Shown: one piece after another, positions 39,996-49,000 of the stretch | Layout of the letters: each line of letters starts with the position of its first letter | Position numbering within the stretch: the stretch's first letter is position 1 | Origin: Spirulina sp. CCY15215 | GTDB taxonomy: Bacteria; Cyanobacteriota; Cyanobacteriia; Cyanobacteriales; Spirulinaceae | NCBI RefSeq assembly: GCF_016888125.1 | Contig: NZ_JACSWA010000426.1 | Coordinates: 1-53,378 of the forward strand | Reading direction: 5' to 3' | DNA length: 53,378 bases | Program-made: the position numbers and the translations under genes | Notes under the pieces: generated by a model | What the model was told of the DNA's origin: nothing | Seen by the model: only the letters and a program-made list of their open reading frames with translations | The model's database searches: none

Positions 39996-41167
39996 AAAAA
40001 CTTTTTACAGCCTTAACCCATCGCACGCCTTTAGGATGGTTGCAACTCAAGCACGATCTGACTCGCTTACTTACGGCCATGTCGGGTATTGCCTTTGCAG
40101 ATATCCTCATTTTCATGCAGTTCGGCTTTTTGAATGCCCTACTGAGTAGCAATACCTTACTCCATGAAAACTTACAAGCAGATATCGTCATTATGAATAC
40201 CCAAGCGCTGAATTGGGGAGAATTATCCACCTTTCCTCGACGGCGTTTGTATCAAGCCCTTGATATTCCAGGCATTGAATCCGCAGACGTTCTTTATGTG
40301 AACTCCGTGCAGTGGAAAAACCCCCAAACCCAGCAAAAAACTTCAGTGATGGTTATCGGCATGAACCCCGATCGCTCTGCTTTTGCCCTGCCGGAAATTA
40401 CGCAAAAATTAAATGAGATTAAACTCCCAGATACAGTATTATTCGATCGCGCTGCCCGAGGAGAATATGAGGAGGCGATCGCCAAAACAGAACTGGGCGA
40501 AACCGTGACTGCAGAAATCGAACGCCGCACCGTCTCTATTGGCGGACTATTTAGCATGGGGGCTTCTTTTGCAGCAGATGCGGTGATTATTACCAGCGAT
40601 CAGAACTTTTTGCGCTTAATGCCAAAACGACAGCCTGGGACAGTGAGTTTGGGCTTATTAAAGATCGAACCCGGGAGCGATCCGGTGCAAGTGAGAGCGA
40701 TGCTTGATGCTCATTTACCTGACGATGTAAAAACCCTAACTATTGAGGAGTTTATTAACAACGAGAAAACTTATTGGGCGACCAATCGTCCTATTGGCGT
40801 TGTTTTTGGCTTTGGTGCCGCGATCGGATTTGTGGTGGGAGTGGTGATTGTTTATCAAATTCTCTCGACAGATGTTAATGCACATATAGCAGAATATGCC
40901 ACCTTTAAAGCAATGGGTTATCGCAACTCTTATTTACTCGGGGTGGTATTTGAAGAGGCAATTATTTTAGCTGCTTTGGGCTTTTTTCCGGGGCTGGGAA
41001 TCTCAATTGGTTTATATGCCTTAGCGCAAAAAGCAACAGCTTTACCGATGCTTATGACGACAACCCGAGCCATTGGCGTGTTAATTTTAACGATTGTTAT
41101 GTGTGGTATTTCTGGCGCGATCGCCACCCGAAGATTACAAGCGGCAGATCCTGCTGATATTTTTTAA
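39992..41167 (+). CDS. devC: DevC-type ABC exporter permease
   Basis: 391 residues of the MacB/FtsX-like permease type: a first helix near residue 30 (MSGIAFADILIFMQFGFLNAL), a large periplasmic domain (about 60-260) and three C-terminal helices (VVFGFGAAIGFVVGVVIVYQ; LLGVVFEEAIILAALGFFPG; AIGVLILTIVMCGISGAIA). It is the membrane subunit of the exporter with DevA and DevB. In heterocyst formers DevBCA exports glycolipids, but relatives occur widely in other cyanobacteria with other substrates. Confidence 0.93.
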   Translation: MKKLFTALTHRTPLGWLQLKHDLTRLLTAMSGIAFADILIFMQFGFLNALLSSNTLLHENLQADIVIMNTQALNWGELSTFPRRRLYQALDIPGIESADVLYVNSVQWKNPQTQQKTSVMVIGMNPDRSAFALPEITQKLNEIKLPDTVLFDRAARGEYEEAIAKTELGETVTAEIERRTVSIGGLFSMGASFAADAVIITSDQNFLRLMPKRQPGTVSLGLLKIEPGSDPVQVRAMLDAHLPDDVKTLTIEEFINNEKTYWATNRPIGVVFGFGAAIGFVVGVVIVYQILSTDVNAHIAEYATFKAMGYRNSYLLGVVFEEAIILAALGFFPGLGISIGLYALAQKATALPMLMTTTRAIGVLILTIVMCGISGAIATRRLQAADPADIF

Positions 41168-41187
41168 TTGTTATTTGCTTATCTTCC

Positions 41188-41895
41188 ATGATGAATAAAA
41201 CACCCGTTATTGCCGTTGAAAATCTCGATCATTACTTTGGTCAAGGACAACTCCGAAAACAAGTTCTCTTTGGCATTAATTTGGAGATTTATGCTGGAGA
41301 AATTGTCATTATGATGGGTCCTTCAGGATCGGGAAAAACAACGCTTTTAACCCTTGTTAGCGGTTTGCGTTCTGCCCAGTCGGGAAGCCTAAAAATGTTA
41401 GGAAGCGAACTATGTGGGGCAAGTCAAGAACAGTTAGTACAAGCGCGTCGTCATAATGGTTATATTTTCCAAGCACATAATTTACACCAGAGTTTAAGCG
41501 CCCTGCAAAATGTACAAATGGGATTAGAAGTACACGGAACATTGACGCGATCGCAGATGCGCCAAAAAGCAACAAGTATATTAGAAGAAGTGGGTTTAGG
41601 GGAATATATAGAAAAATACCCCGATAATCTTTCTGGAGGACAGAAACAACGAGTCGCGATCGCGCGGGCATTAGTCGCCCATCCTGCTATTGTACTCGCC
41701 GATGAACCCACCGCCGCTCTTGATAGTAAATCCGGTCGAGATGTGGTGACATTGATGCAAAAGTTGGCACGAGAACAAGGCTGTACAATTCTCCTTGTTA
41801 CCCACGATAATCGCATTTTAGATGTTGCCGATCGCATTGTTAAAATGGAAGATGGGCGCTTAACTGCGAATTCGACGGTTAATGCTGTTGCTTAA
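41188..41895 (+). CDS. devA: DevA-type ABC exporter ATP-binding protein
   Basis: 235 residues. Walker A MGPSGSGKTTLL, Q-loop YIFQAHNLHQSLSA, signature NLSGGQKQRVAIARAL, Walker B IVLADEPTAALDSKSG and H-loop LVTHDNRILD. This is the MacB/LolD-like ATPase class that drives DevC-type permeases. Begins 20 bases after devC. Two adjacent ATGs (41188 and 41191) are both possible starts. Confidence 0.94.
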   Translation: MMNKTPVIAVENLDHYFGQGQLRKQVLFGINLEIYAGEIVIMMGPSGSGKTTLLTLVSGLRSAQSGSLKMLGSELCGASQEQLVQARRHNGYIFQAHNLHQSLSALQNVQMGLEVHGTLTRSQMRQKATSILEEVGLGEYIEKYPDNLSGGQKQRVAIARALVAHPAIVLADEPTAALDSKSGRDVVTLMQKLAREQGCTILLVTHDNRILDVADRIVKMEDGRLTANSTVNAVA

Positions 41896-41915
41896 AATTG
41901 AATTATAATCAAATG

Positions 41916-42518
41916 TTACTCGACAATAACTGGAGGTAACAAATCTCGGACAGTAATGCTCAAATCGGGAAATTGTAATGGCGAAATTTGTCCGTCTTCC
42001 TCAAGTATTATCTCATTTTGATATCCGTGGGAGGTTGGGTCTTGGAAAATATGTAAACAACGCTTATTAATATCCAAAACCCAGTAATCTTTAATGCCAA
42101 CCTTTCCATATTCCCGCGTCTTAATTTCCCGATCTGTTTTGCTTGTTGTATCGGCAATTTCGATGATTAAATAAATTTCACTGACGCAGGGATGATGTTC
42201 CAGATAACGTAAAACATCAGGCATTACAACAGCAACATCGGGTTCTGGTTCAGAATAATTGCTCAAAGTTATGGGTAATTGTGTCCTGACTAAAACCTGT
42301 TTTCCTAATCTTTCCTCCAACAACAATCGCGTTAAAGTCAATGCTGTCGCATGGGGTGTTTTTTGAGGACTCATTTTTTTAATAATCTGTCCGGCGACTA
42401 ATTCTACAGATTCATCTATTCCTAATATTCCCACTTCAGCCATGTAGTGGTATTCCTCCACTGTCCAAAGACGTAATAAAGAAGATTTATCTATTATTTT
42501 TTCTCTTGTTTGTTGCAT
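41916..42518 (-). CDS. Uma2 family (DUF820) protein, longer type
   Basis: 200 residues from ATG 42518 (MQQTREKIIDKSSLL); the frame runs open to 42659, but the upstream part is not conserved. Motifs: LWTVEEYHYMAEVGIL, VELVAGQIIKKMSP, PEPDVAVVM, YLIIEIADTT, TREYGKVGIKDYWVLDIN. The PD and E-x-A residues and K of the fold are visible. It differs from the two close Uma2 paralogues at 546 and 30381. It is convergent with devA, ending 21 bases after it. Confidence 0.85.
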   Translation of the reverse strand: MQQTREKIIDKSSLLRLWTVEEYHYMAEVGILGIDESVELVAGQIIKKMSPQKTPHATALTLTRLLLEERLGKQVLVRTQLPITLSNYSEPEPDVAVVMPDVLRYLEHHPCVSEIYLIIEIADTTSKTDREIKTREYGKVGIKDYWVLDINKRCLHIFQDPTSHGYQNEIILEEDGQISPLQFPDLSITVRDLLPPVIVE

Positions 42519-42686
42519 AATGCTAAGAGGGCGAAAAATCAGTAATGAAGAATTAGAATTTCCTATTCTATGTTTTCGTTTTCTACATTTTACCATCTTA
42601 TTATCTATTTTATGTTCCTCTATCCTAAAAAATCCAGCATTTTGTATCAAAACGATCAATTTAAGATTTTCCTAAGAGCTAGAATG

Positions 42687-42717
42687 GTATAGATTAACAA
42701 ATCGTTAAGCGCTTAAC
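42687..42717 (+). promoter_or_regulatory. Candidate -10 element and 14-base palindrome before a TTG start
   Basis: TATAGA at about 42689-42694 forms a plausible -10 (TGGTATAGAT). GTTAAGCGCTTAAC at 42704-42717 is a perfect palindrome ending one base before the TTG start of the first M16 gene, where a bound regulator or RNA hairpin would block initiation. Confidence 0.45.
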
Positions 42718-42718
42718 C

Positions 42719-44011
42719 TTGCAACAGCTATCTCAACAACGCGATACTATTCAATTTCCGGTTCAATTTCCCGCTAAGACCTTCCGGTTGAATAATGGCC
42801 TGACCGTTATTCATCAACATCTCCCAAACACCTCCGTTGTTATGGTAGATGTCTGGGTGAAAGCGGGAGTCAGTGTGGAACCCGATCCCTGGTACGGAAT
42901 GGCACATTTTTTAGAACACATGATCTTTAAAGGGAGCAAGCGCGTTGCCCCAGGGGAATTCGATCGCGAAATTGAGAATCGCGGTGGAGTCACCAATGCC
43001 GCTACCAGCCACGATTATGCCCATTTTTTCATCACCACCGCAGCGCAATATCTCCCGGAAACCTTGCCCTACTTTGCCGATATTCTCCTGCACGCCAGTA
43101 TTGAAGACGAAGAATTTGTGCGGGAGAGAGAAGTGGTGGTTGAAGAAATTCGCTCTTGTCAAGACGATCCCGACTGGTTAGGCTTTCAGGCTTTGTGCGA
43201 AACAATTTACGGGGAATCAACCTACGGACGCTCAATTTTAGGTACAGAGGAACAAGTACGCGATCGCACCCCCAACCAAATGCGCTGTTTTCACAAAACC
43301 TACTATCAACCCGAAAACATGACCATTGCGATCGTAGGGGGAGTCGATCGCGAAACGGCGTTATCCTTGATTGGCGATACATTTACTGGGTTTACCGTCC
43401 GTTCCGAATGTCCTACTCGTACCTTTTGTCCCCAACCTGTTTTAACAGAGATTCGCCGCACCGAGTTACGCTTACCTCGCCTCGAACAAGCTCGCTTAAT
43501 GATGGCATGGACGGCTTTTGGTATCGACCATCTCAATGAAGCCGTCGGTTTGGATATGATATCGGTGTTATTGGGTTGTGGTCGATCGTCCCGTTTGGTG
43601 AGAGAATTGAGAGAAGAACAGCGTTTAGTCTGGGATATTGGTAGCGAGTTTTCTTTGCATCGGGACTCGAGCCTATTGACCATTAACGCTGATTTGGAAG
43701 AACAACATCTAGAGACCGTCGAAAGGAAAATTTGCGATCGCCTAGAACAACTACAAACCGTGCCGATTTCCGAAAGCGAATTAAATCGGGTCAAACGCTT
43801 GCTCTTAAACGATTATGCCTTTTCCACGGAAACCCCTGGTCAATTGGCAGGATTGTACGGGTATTACAGCACGATCGCAACGGTAGAACTATCTGTCACC
43901 TATCCCCAACACATCCAAAAAATGCAGGCTTCAGACTTACAGGCGATCGCTAAACAATACCTCTCTCCCGACAAATATGCCGTCACGGTCATGAAAAATC
44001 TGGGAGAGTAA
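42719..44011 (+). CDS. M16 family zinc peptidase (active subunit)
   Basis: 430 residues from TTG 42719, the only in-frame start before the conserved N terminus (FRLNNGLTVIHQHLP). The inverted zinc motif HFLEHMIFKGS is intact, and the third ligand Glu lies about 75 residues on in VVVEEIRSCQDD. C-terminal half-domain: LDMISVLLGCGRSSRLVRELREEQRL. It resembles processing-peptidase/PqqL-type enzymes. It pairs with a second M16 gene 80 bases downstream that lacks the zinc motif, as in heterodimeric M16B proteases. Confidence 0.93.
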   Translation: MQQLSQQRDTIQFPVQFPAKTFRLNNGLTVIHQHLPNTSVVMVDVWVKAGVSVEPDPWYGMAHFLEHMIFKGSKRVAPGEFDREIENRGGVTNAATSHDYAHFFITTAAQYLPETLPYFADILLHASIEDEEFVREREVVVEEIRSCQDDPDWLGFQALCETIYGESTYGRSILGTEEQVRDRTPNQMRCFHKTYYQPENMTIAIVGGVDRETALSLIGDTFTGFTVRSECPTRTFCPQPVLTEIRRTELRLPRLEQARLMMAWTAFGIDHLNEAVGLDMISVLLGCGRSSRLVRELREEQRLVWDIGSEFSLHRDSSLLTINADLEEQHLETVERKICDRLEQLQTVPISESELNRVKRLLLNDYAFSTETPGQLAGLYGYYSTIATVELSVTYPQHIQKMQASDLQAIAKQYLSPDKYAVTVMKNLGE

Positions 44012-44053
44012 CATCTGAAAAATAACGAACAGGAAAATAATTCTCGATCGCTT

Positions 44054-44088
44054 ATAATTCATAATTCATAATTCATAACTCATAACTT
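44054..44088. repeat. Heptamer array ATAATTC x3, ATAACTC, ATAACTT abutting a start codon
   Basis: Five consecutive heptamers run from 44054 to 44088, directly into the ATG of the second M16 gene at 44092, again where a ribosome-binding site would be expected. Confidence 0.85.
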
Positions 44089-44091
44089 ATA

Positions 44092-45345
44092 ATGTCAACT
44101 CAACGCACAATTTTAAACAATGGAATTACTGTTATTACCGTGGAAAATCCGACGGCGGATATTATTGCCGGGAGATTGTTTCTGAAAGCAGGAGGGCGTT
44201 GGGAATTGCGGGAAAAAGCAGGGATTTCTCACTTATTAGCAGCAGTAATGACAAAAGGAACAAGTCATTTATCTTCAGTAGAAATCGCCGAAAAAATCGA
44301 ATCCGTAGGGGCGGTGTTAGGGGCTGACGCATCCACAGACTATTTTTCCGTTGGTTTTAAAACCGTTACAGAAGATTTTCGGGAAATTTTTCAACTGGTG
44401 GGAGAAATTACGCGATCGCCGAGTTTTCCCTCAGAAGAAGTAGAACTCGAACAGTATTTAACGATACAAAATATTCGTTCTCAACAAGAACGCCCCTTTA
44501 ATGTCGCTTTTAAGCAGTTAAGAGAAGCCATGTACGCGGAACATCCCTACGGTACATCTATTTTAGGCAGCGAAGAAACTGTCGGGAAATTGGGGCGCGA
44601 TGACTTACAACAGTATCACCAAACCTTTTTTCGCCCAGATAATTTAGTTATTTCTCTCTCGGGGCGCATTAAACACGACGAGGCGATCGCGATCGTTACC
44701 GATGTTTTCGGAGATTGGCAAACCCCGAATTCTCCTCTCCCAGAACTCACAATCCCTTTAGTTACCTCTCAACCCACCTCTAACAAAAATCCCCAAGATA
44801 GCCAACAGGCGATCGTCATGTTGGGCTATTTAACCCCATCTGTTCGCAAAGAAAAAGATTATACCGTCCTCAAACTCCTGAATACTTATTTAGGGAATGG
44901 TTTATCCAGCCGTCTTTTTGTCGAATTGCGGGAAAAACGAGGACTCGCTTACGATGTCTCTGCTTTTTATCCGACTCGTCTCGATACCTCTCAATTTGTC
45001 GTCTATATGGGAACCGCCCCAGAAAACACCGCGATCGCCCTCGAAGGACTACATCAAGAAGTGAAGCGACTGGGAGAGGTTCTCCTCACCCCAGAAGACC
45101 TACAAGGGGCTAAAAATAAACTTTTGGGTCAATATGCCCTCGGTAAGCAAACTAACTCCGAAATTGCCCAAATATTGGGCTGGTATGAAACAATTGAGGT
45201 GGGTATTGATTTTGATACTCAGTTTCAAGAAGCTATCATAGAAGTTACTATCGAGCAGGCCTTGGAAACCGCACAGCAATACTTTCGCGGCGACCCTTAT
45301 ATTTCCTTGGTTGGACCTGAAGCCTTTATCAATGAACAATTTTGA
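44092..45345 (+). CDS. M16 family protein without zinc motif (inactive partner)
   Basis: 417 residues aligned with the preceding M16 protein, but at the HxxEH position it reads GISHLLAAVMTKG, so the zinc site is missing. C-terminal half: LKLLNTYLGNGLSSRLFVELREKRGLAYDV, the usual substrate-binding region with R and Y. It is the typical non-catalytic subunit of a two-gene M16B protease; the two probably form a heterodimer acting on peptides in the periplasm or cytosol. No signal peptide is visible. Its 3' end overlaps the open frame of the NUDIX gene. Confidence 0.92.
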   Translation: MSTQRTILNNGITVITVENPTADIIAGRLFLKAGGRWELREKAGISHLLAAVMTKGTSHLSSVEIAEKIESVGAVLGADASTDYFSVGFKTVTEDFREIFQLVGEITRSPSFPSEEVELEQYLTIQNIRSQQERPFNVAFKQLREAMYAEHPYGTSILGSEETVGKLGRDDLQQYHQTFFRPDNLVISLSGRIKHDEAIAIVTDVFGDWQTPNSPLPELTIPLVTSQPTSNKNPQDSQQAIVMLGYLTPSVRKEKDYTVLKLLNTYLGNGLSSRLFVELREKRGLAYDVSAFYPTRLDTSQFVVYMGTAPENTAIALEGLHQEVKRLGEVLLTPEDLQGAKNKLLGQYALGKQTNSEIAQILGWYETIEVGIDFDTQFQEAIIEVTIEQALETAQQYFRGDPYISLVGPEAFINEQF

Positions 45346-45361
45346 GGAGGAAATTAGGGAA

Positions 45362-45844
45362 ATGCGATCGCTTTTTATGGGAACTTTTATGCGTCAATAT
45401 TGGCAGTTTATCTCTACTGTTCTCGGTGTTATTTTTCGTCATCCCATCACAGGTGCAACCCTGATTCCCCTATTACCCGACGATCGCATTATCCTCGTTC
45501 GTCGCCGAGATACAGGAACATGGGGACTACCAGGGGGAATTATTGATTGGGGAGAAGACTTAAAAACCGCAGCAAGAAGAGAATTAAAAGAAGAAACAGG
45601 ATTAGAATTAGTTGAATTTGGTCGTTTAGTAGGGATTTATTCCTCCCGCGATCGCGATCCAAGAATTCATTCAATTAGTATCTTATTAGAAGTTCACGCC
45701 ACAGGAACTTTAAAAGTAGAAGATACCCTCGAAATTTCAGAAGCGCGTGCTTTCTCCCGAGCAGAATTGCCATTAGGAACCCTCAGTCACGATCACGATC
45801 GCCAACTTCAAGATTATCTCAATGGTTTAACCACCATTGCTTAA
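45362..45844 (+). CDS. NUDIX hydrolase
   Basis: 160 residues from ATG 45362, preceded by GAGGAGG (45344-45350); in-frame ATGs at 45332 and 45311 lie inside the previous gene. Nudix box: GGIIDWGEDLKTAARRELKEE followed by TGLEL, matching the consensus including the Gly. HPITGATLIPLLPDDRIILVRR before it fits the same general group as the gene at 26628 (both share SxxDRDPRxHxIS), but the two are divergent in length and N terminus. It probably shares a transcript with the M16 pair. Confidence 0.88.
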   Translation: MRSLFMGTFMRQYWQFISTVLGVIFRHPITGATLIPLLPDDRIILVRRRDTGTWGLPGGIIDWGEDLKTAARRELKEETGLELVEFGRLVGIYSSRDRDPRIHSISILLEVHATGTLKVEDTLEISEARAFSRAELPLGTLSHDHDRQLQDYLNGLTTIA

Positions 45845-46094
45845 TTCCCGACGAAAACCTTTTTCTTCAAGCGAAATGGTTAGCATTTTGGACAGTGCAT
45901 TGATTCAAGATCGGAAGAGTATTATTGTGGGGATTGCTGATAGTCAAAAAACAGCAAGGAAAAATTACAGTTAATTCTGTACTTAGTGAGAGGACTGTAT
46001 TTAATACTACAATCACTGTCAAATTATAGATATAGAATTGAATGGGATATTTTAATTTATCTGTTGTTTAATGTTTAATGAGTAAAAACGAGTT

Positions 46095-49000
46095 ATGAAC
46101 GCACACCCACATTTGCTAGGTTATCAAATCACAGAACAACTCTACACAGGTAATCGCACCTTAGTCTATCGAGCCATCCGTACCAGCAACCAACAGCCCT
46201 TCGTCATCAAAATCCTACGAAACGAATATCCTAACTTTACTGAACTGCTTCAGTTTCGTAACCAATATACTGTTGCCAAAAATCTCAACTTTCCTAGCAT
46301 TATCCAACCCTTAAATTTAGAAACCTACCGCAATAGCTATGCCCTAATTATGGAAGACTTTGGTGGAGTCTCCCTATCTGTTTATCTCAAAATAGCAACA
46401 GAAGAAAGCAAAATCTATAAATCTTTACCTTTAGTTGAATTTCTTAACATCGCGATCCAACTTACAGATATTCTCCACTATCTCTACCAAAATAGAGTAA
46501 TTCACAAAGACATTAAACCCGCCAACATCTTAATTAATCCAAATACCAAAGAAATCAAATTAATTGACTTCAGCATTTCCTCTCTACTACCGCGAGAAAC
46601 CCAAGAAATCCAAAATCCCAATATCTTAGAAGGAACATTAGCCTATCTTTCCCCAGAACAAACAGGCAGAATGAATCGAGGCATAGATTATCGTAGTGAC
46701 TTTTATTCCTTGGGAATAACATTTTATGAACTATTAACAGGAGAATTACCATTTGTCTCAGAAGATGCGATGAAATTAGTGCATTTTCATCTAGCAAAAC
46801 ACCCAATACCTATTCATCAAATTAATTCAGAAATCCCTCTAATTCTCTCAGAAATAGTCAGCAAACTGATGGCAAAGAATGCTGAAGACCGCTATCAAAC
46901 TGCCTTGGGAATCAAATATGATTTAGAGATTTGTTTAGAGCAATTACAAACCACAGGTAAGATAGAATCTTTTGAAATTGGCAAGCGAGATATAAGCGAT
47001 CGCTTCATTATCCCTGAAAAACTCTACGGTAGAGAAAAAGAAGTTAATCAACTATTAGCAACCTTTGAAAGAGTTAGTAATCCCCCCCAGACCCCCCTTG
47101 GTAAGGGGGGAGGTGCAGCCGAAATGATGCTAGTAGCTGGTTTCTCTGGCATTGGAAAAACAGCAGTAGTTAACGAAGTCCATAAACCCATTGTCCGACA
47201 ACGGGGTTATTTTATTAAAGGCAAATACGACCAATTTCAACGCAACATTCCCTTTAGTGCCTTCGTGCAAGCCTTCCGCGATTTAATGGGACAATTATTA
47301 TCAGAATCCGACACCCAACTGCAAACCTGGAAAAATCAAATATTAGCAGCTTTGGGAGACAACGGACAAGTCTTAATTGACGTAATTCCCGAATTAGAAA
47401 ACATCATTGGCAAACAGTCACCAGCCATAGAATTATCAGGCAGTGCTGCTCAAAATCGCTTTAATTTGCTGTTTCAAAAGTTTGTCAAAATCTTCACAAG
47501 CATTGAACATCCCTTAGTGATGTTTTTAGATGACTTGCAATGGGCTGATTCAGCCTCAATGAATTTGCTAAAATTATTGATGCAAGATACAGAATATTTA
47601 TTAGTCTTAGGAGCTTATCGCGATAATGAAGTCTCACCAGTACATCCATTTATTTTAACTGTAGATGAAATTATCAAAACTGGGGCAACAGTAAATACAA
47701 TTACCTTGCCACCCTTAACGGAATTAGATTTGAATAAGTTGGTAGCAGATACGCTAAATAGCGAGTTATCTCTTGCCCAACCTTTAACTAAATTAGTCTA
47801 TCAAAAGACTCAGGGTAATCCCTTTTTTGCTACCCAGTTTCTCAAAGCCTTACATGACGATAAATTAATTAGTTTTGATTGGGATATCCAACATTGGGAG
47901 TGCGATATTGCTCAAGTCAATACCTTGGCGCTAACTGATGATGTCGTAGAATTTATGGCATTGCAATTACAGAAATTGCCAAGAGAAACTCAGGAAATGC
48001 TCAAATTAGCGGCTTGTATTGGTGCGAAATTTGATTTGAATACCTTGATAATTGTTAGTGAAAAATCTGCAAGAAAGACAGCTAAATCTTTATGGAAAGC
48101 CTTACAAGAAGGTTTGGTGATTCCCACAACCAAAATCTATAAATTTTTCACCCAATCAGATAGCGAAGAAGTATTTAAGGCCACCGGCAATCCCACGTAT
48201 CAGTTTTTACATGACCGGGTTCAACAAGCAGCTTATTCACTCATTGCCAGCGATCGAAAACAAGCAACTCACCTCAAAATCGGCCAATTGCTCCTAGCAC
48301 ATCAATCCTCCAAGGAGCAAGAAGATAACATTTTCAATATCATCAACCATCTCGTGATGGGAATTGATGCCGATCCGTCTTCTATTCCCGTAGCTCAACT
48401 GGCAGAACTGGCCTTCTTGGCAGGCATGAAAGCCAAACTCTCCATCGCCTATCATGCTGCCATCGACTACTTCAACTTTGGACTTTCTCGACTTCCCCAA
48501 GAGGCTTGGAATACGCACTATCGCCTCATGTTCGATCTCAACCGAGAAAAAGCGGAATGCGATTATTTGGTCGGTCGGTTTGAAGAGTCCGAATTAATAC
48601 TCAACCATGCCTTAAAACAAGTCACAGATCCCATAGATGCTGCCCGAATTTATGGGATTTTGATGACCCAGCGTACCACTCAAGGAACGGATGTCTTATC
48701 TGGTGTTGATGCAGGTATCAAAGGCTTGGCGGTTTTGGGAACGATCGTACCCACCGATGCCGAGGCTTTAGTGTCTCTCGTCAAGGAAGAATTACAGCAA
48801 GTCCGAGAAGCATTTACGAAGGTTTCTCCTCAAGTGCTTTTAGAGTTGCCACCCATGAGAGATCCCGTAAAGCAAAGCTGCATGAAGCTCCTTTGTATCT
48901 TATGGTCTGCGGCTTATGTGGCCGGCAATCCCAACCTCAACTGGCTGACGACCCTACGCATGATTAACTTATCTCTCAAATACGGACGAGCAGAAAGTTC

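Noticed and set aside
38814-41895. Heterocyst-specific DevBCA glycolipid exporter
   Set aside because: The family also occurs in non-heterocystous cyanobacteria and here is divergent from a TetR gene with its own operator; no other heterocyst gene is visible.
43306-43794. 162-codon minus-strand frame within the first M16 gene
   Set aside because: Shadow frame created by HIP1-rich, GC-balanced coding sequence; the M16 frame has clear catalytic motifs.
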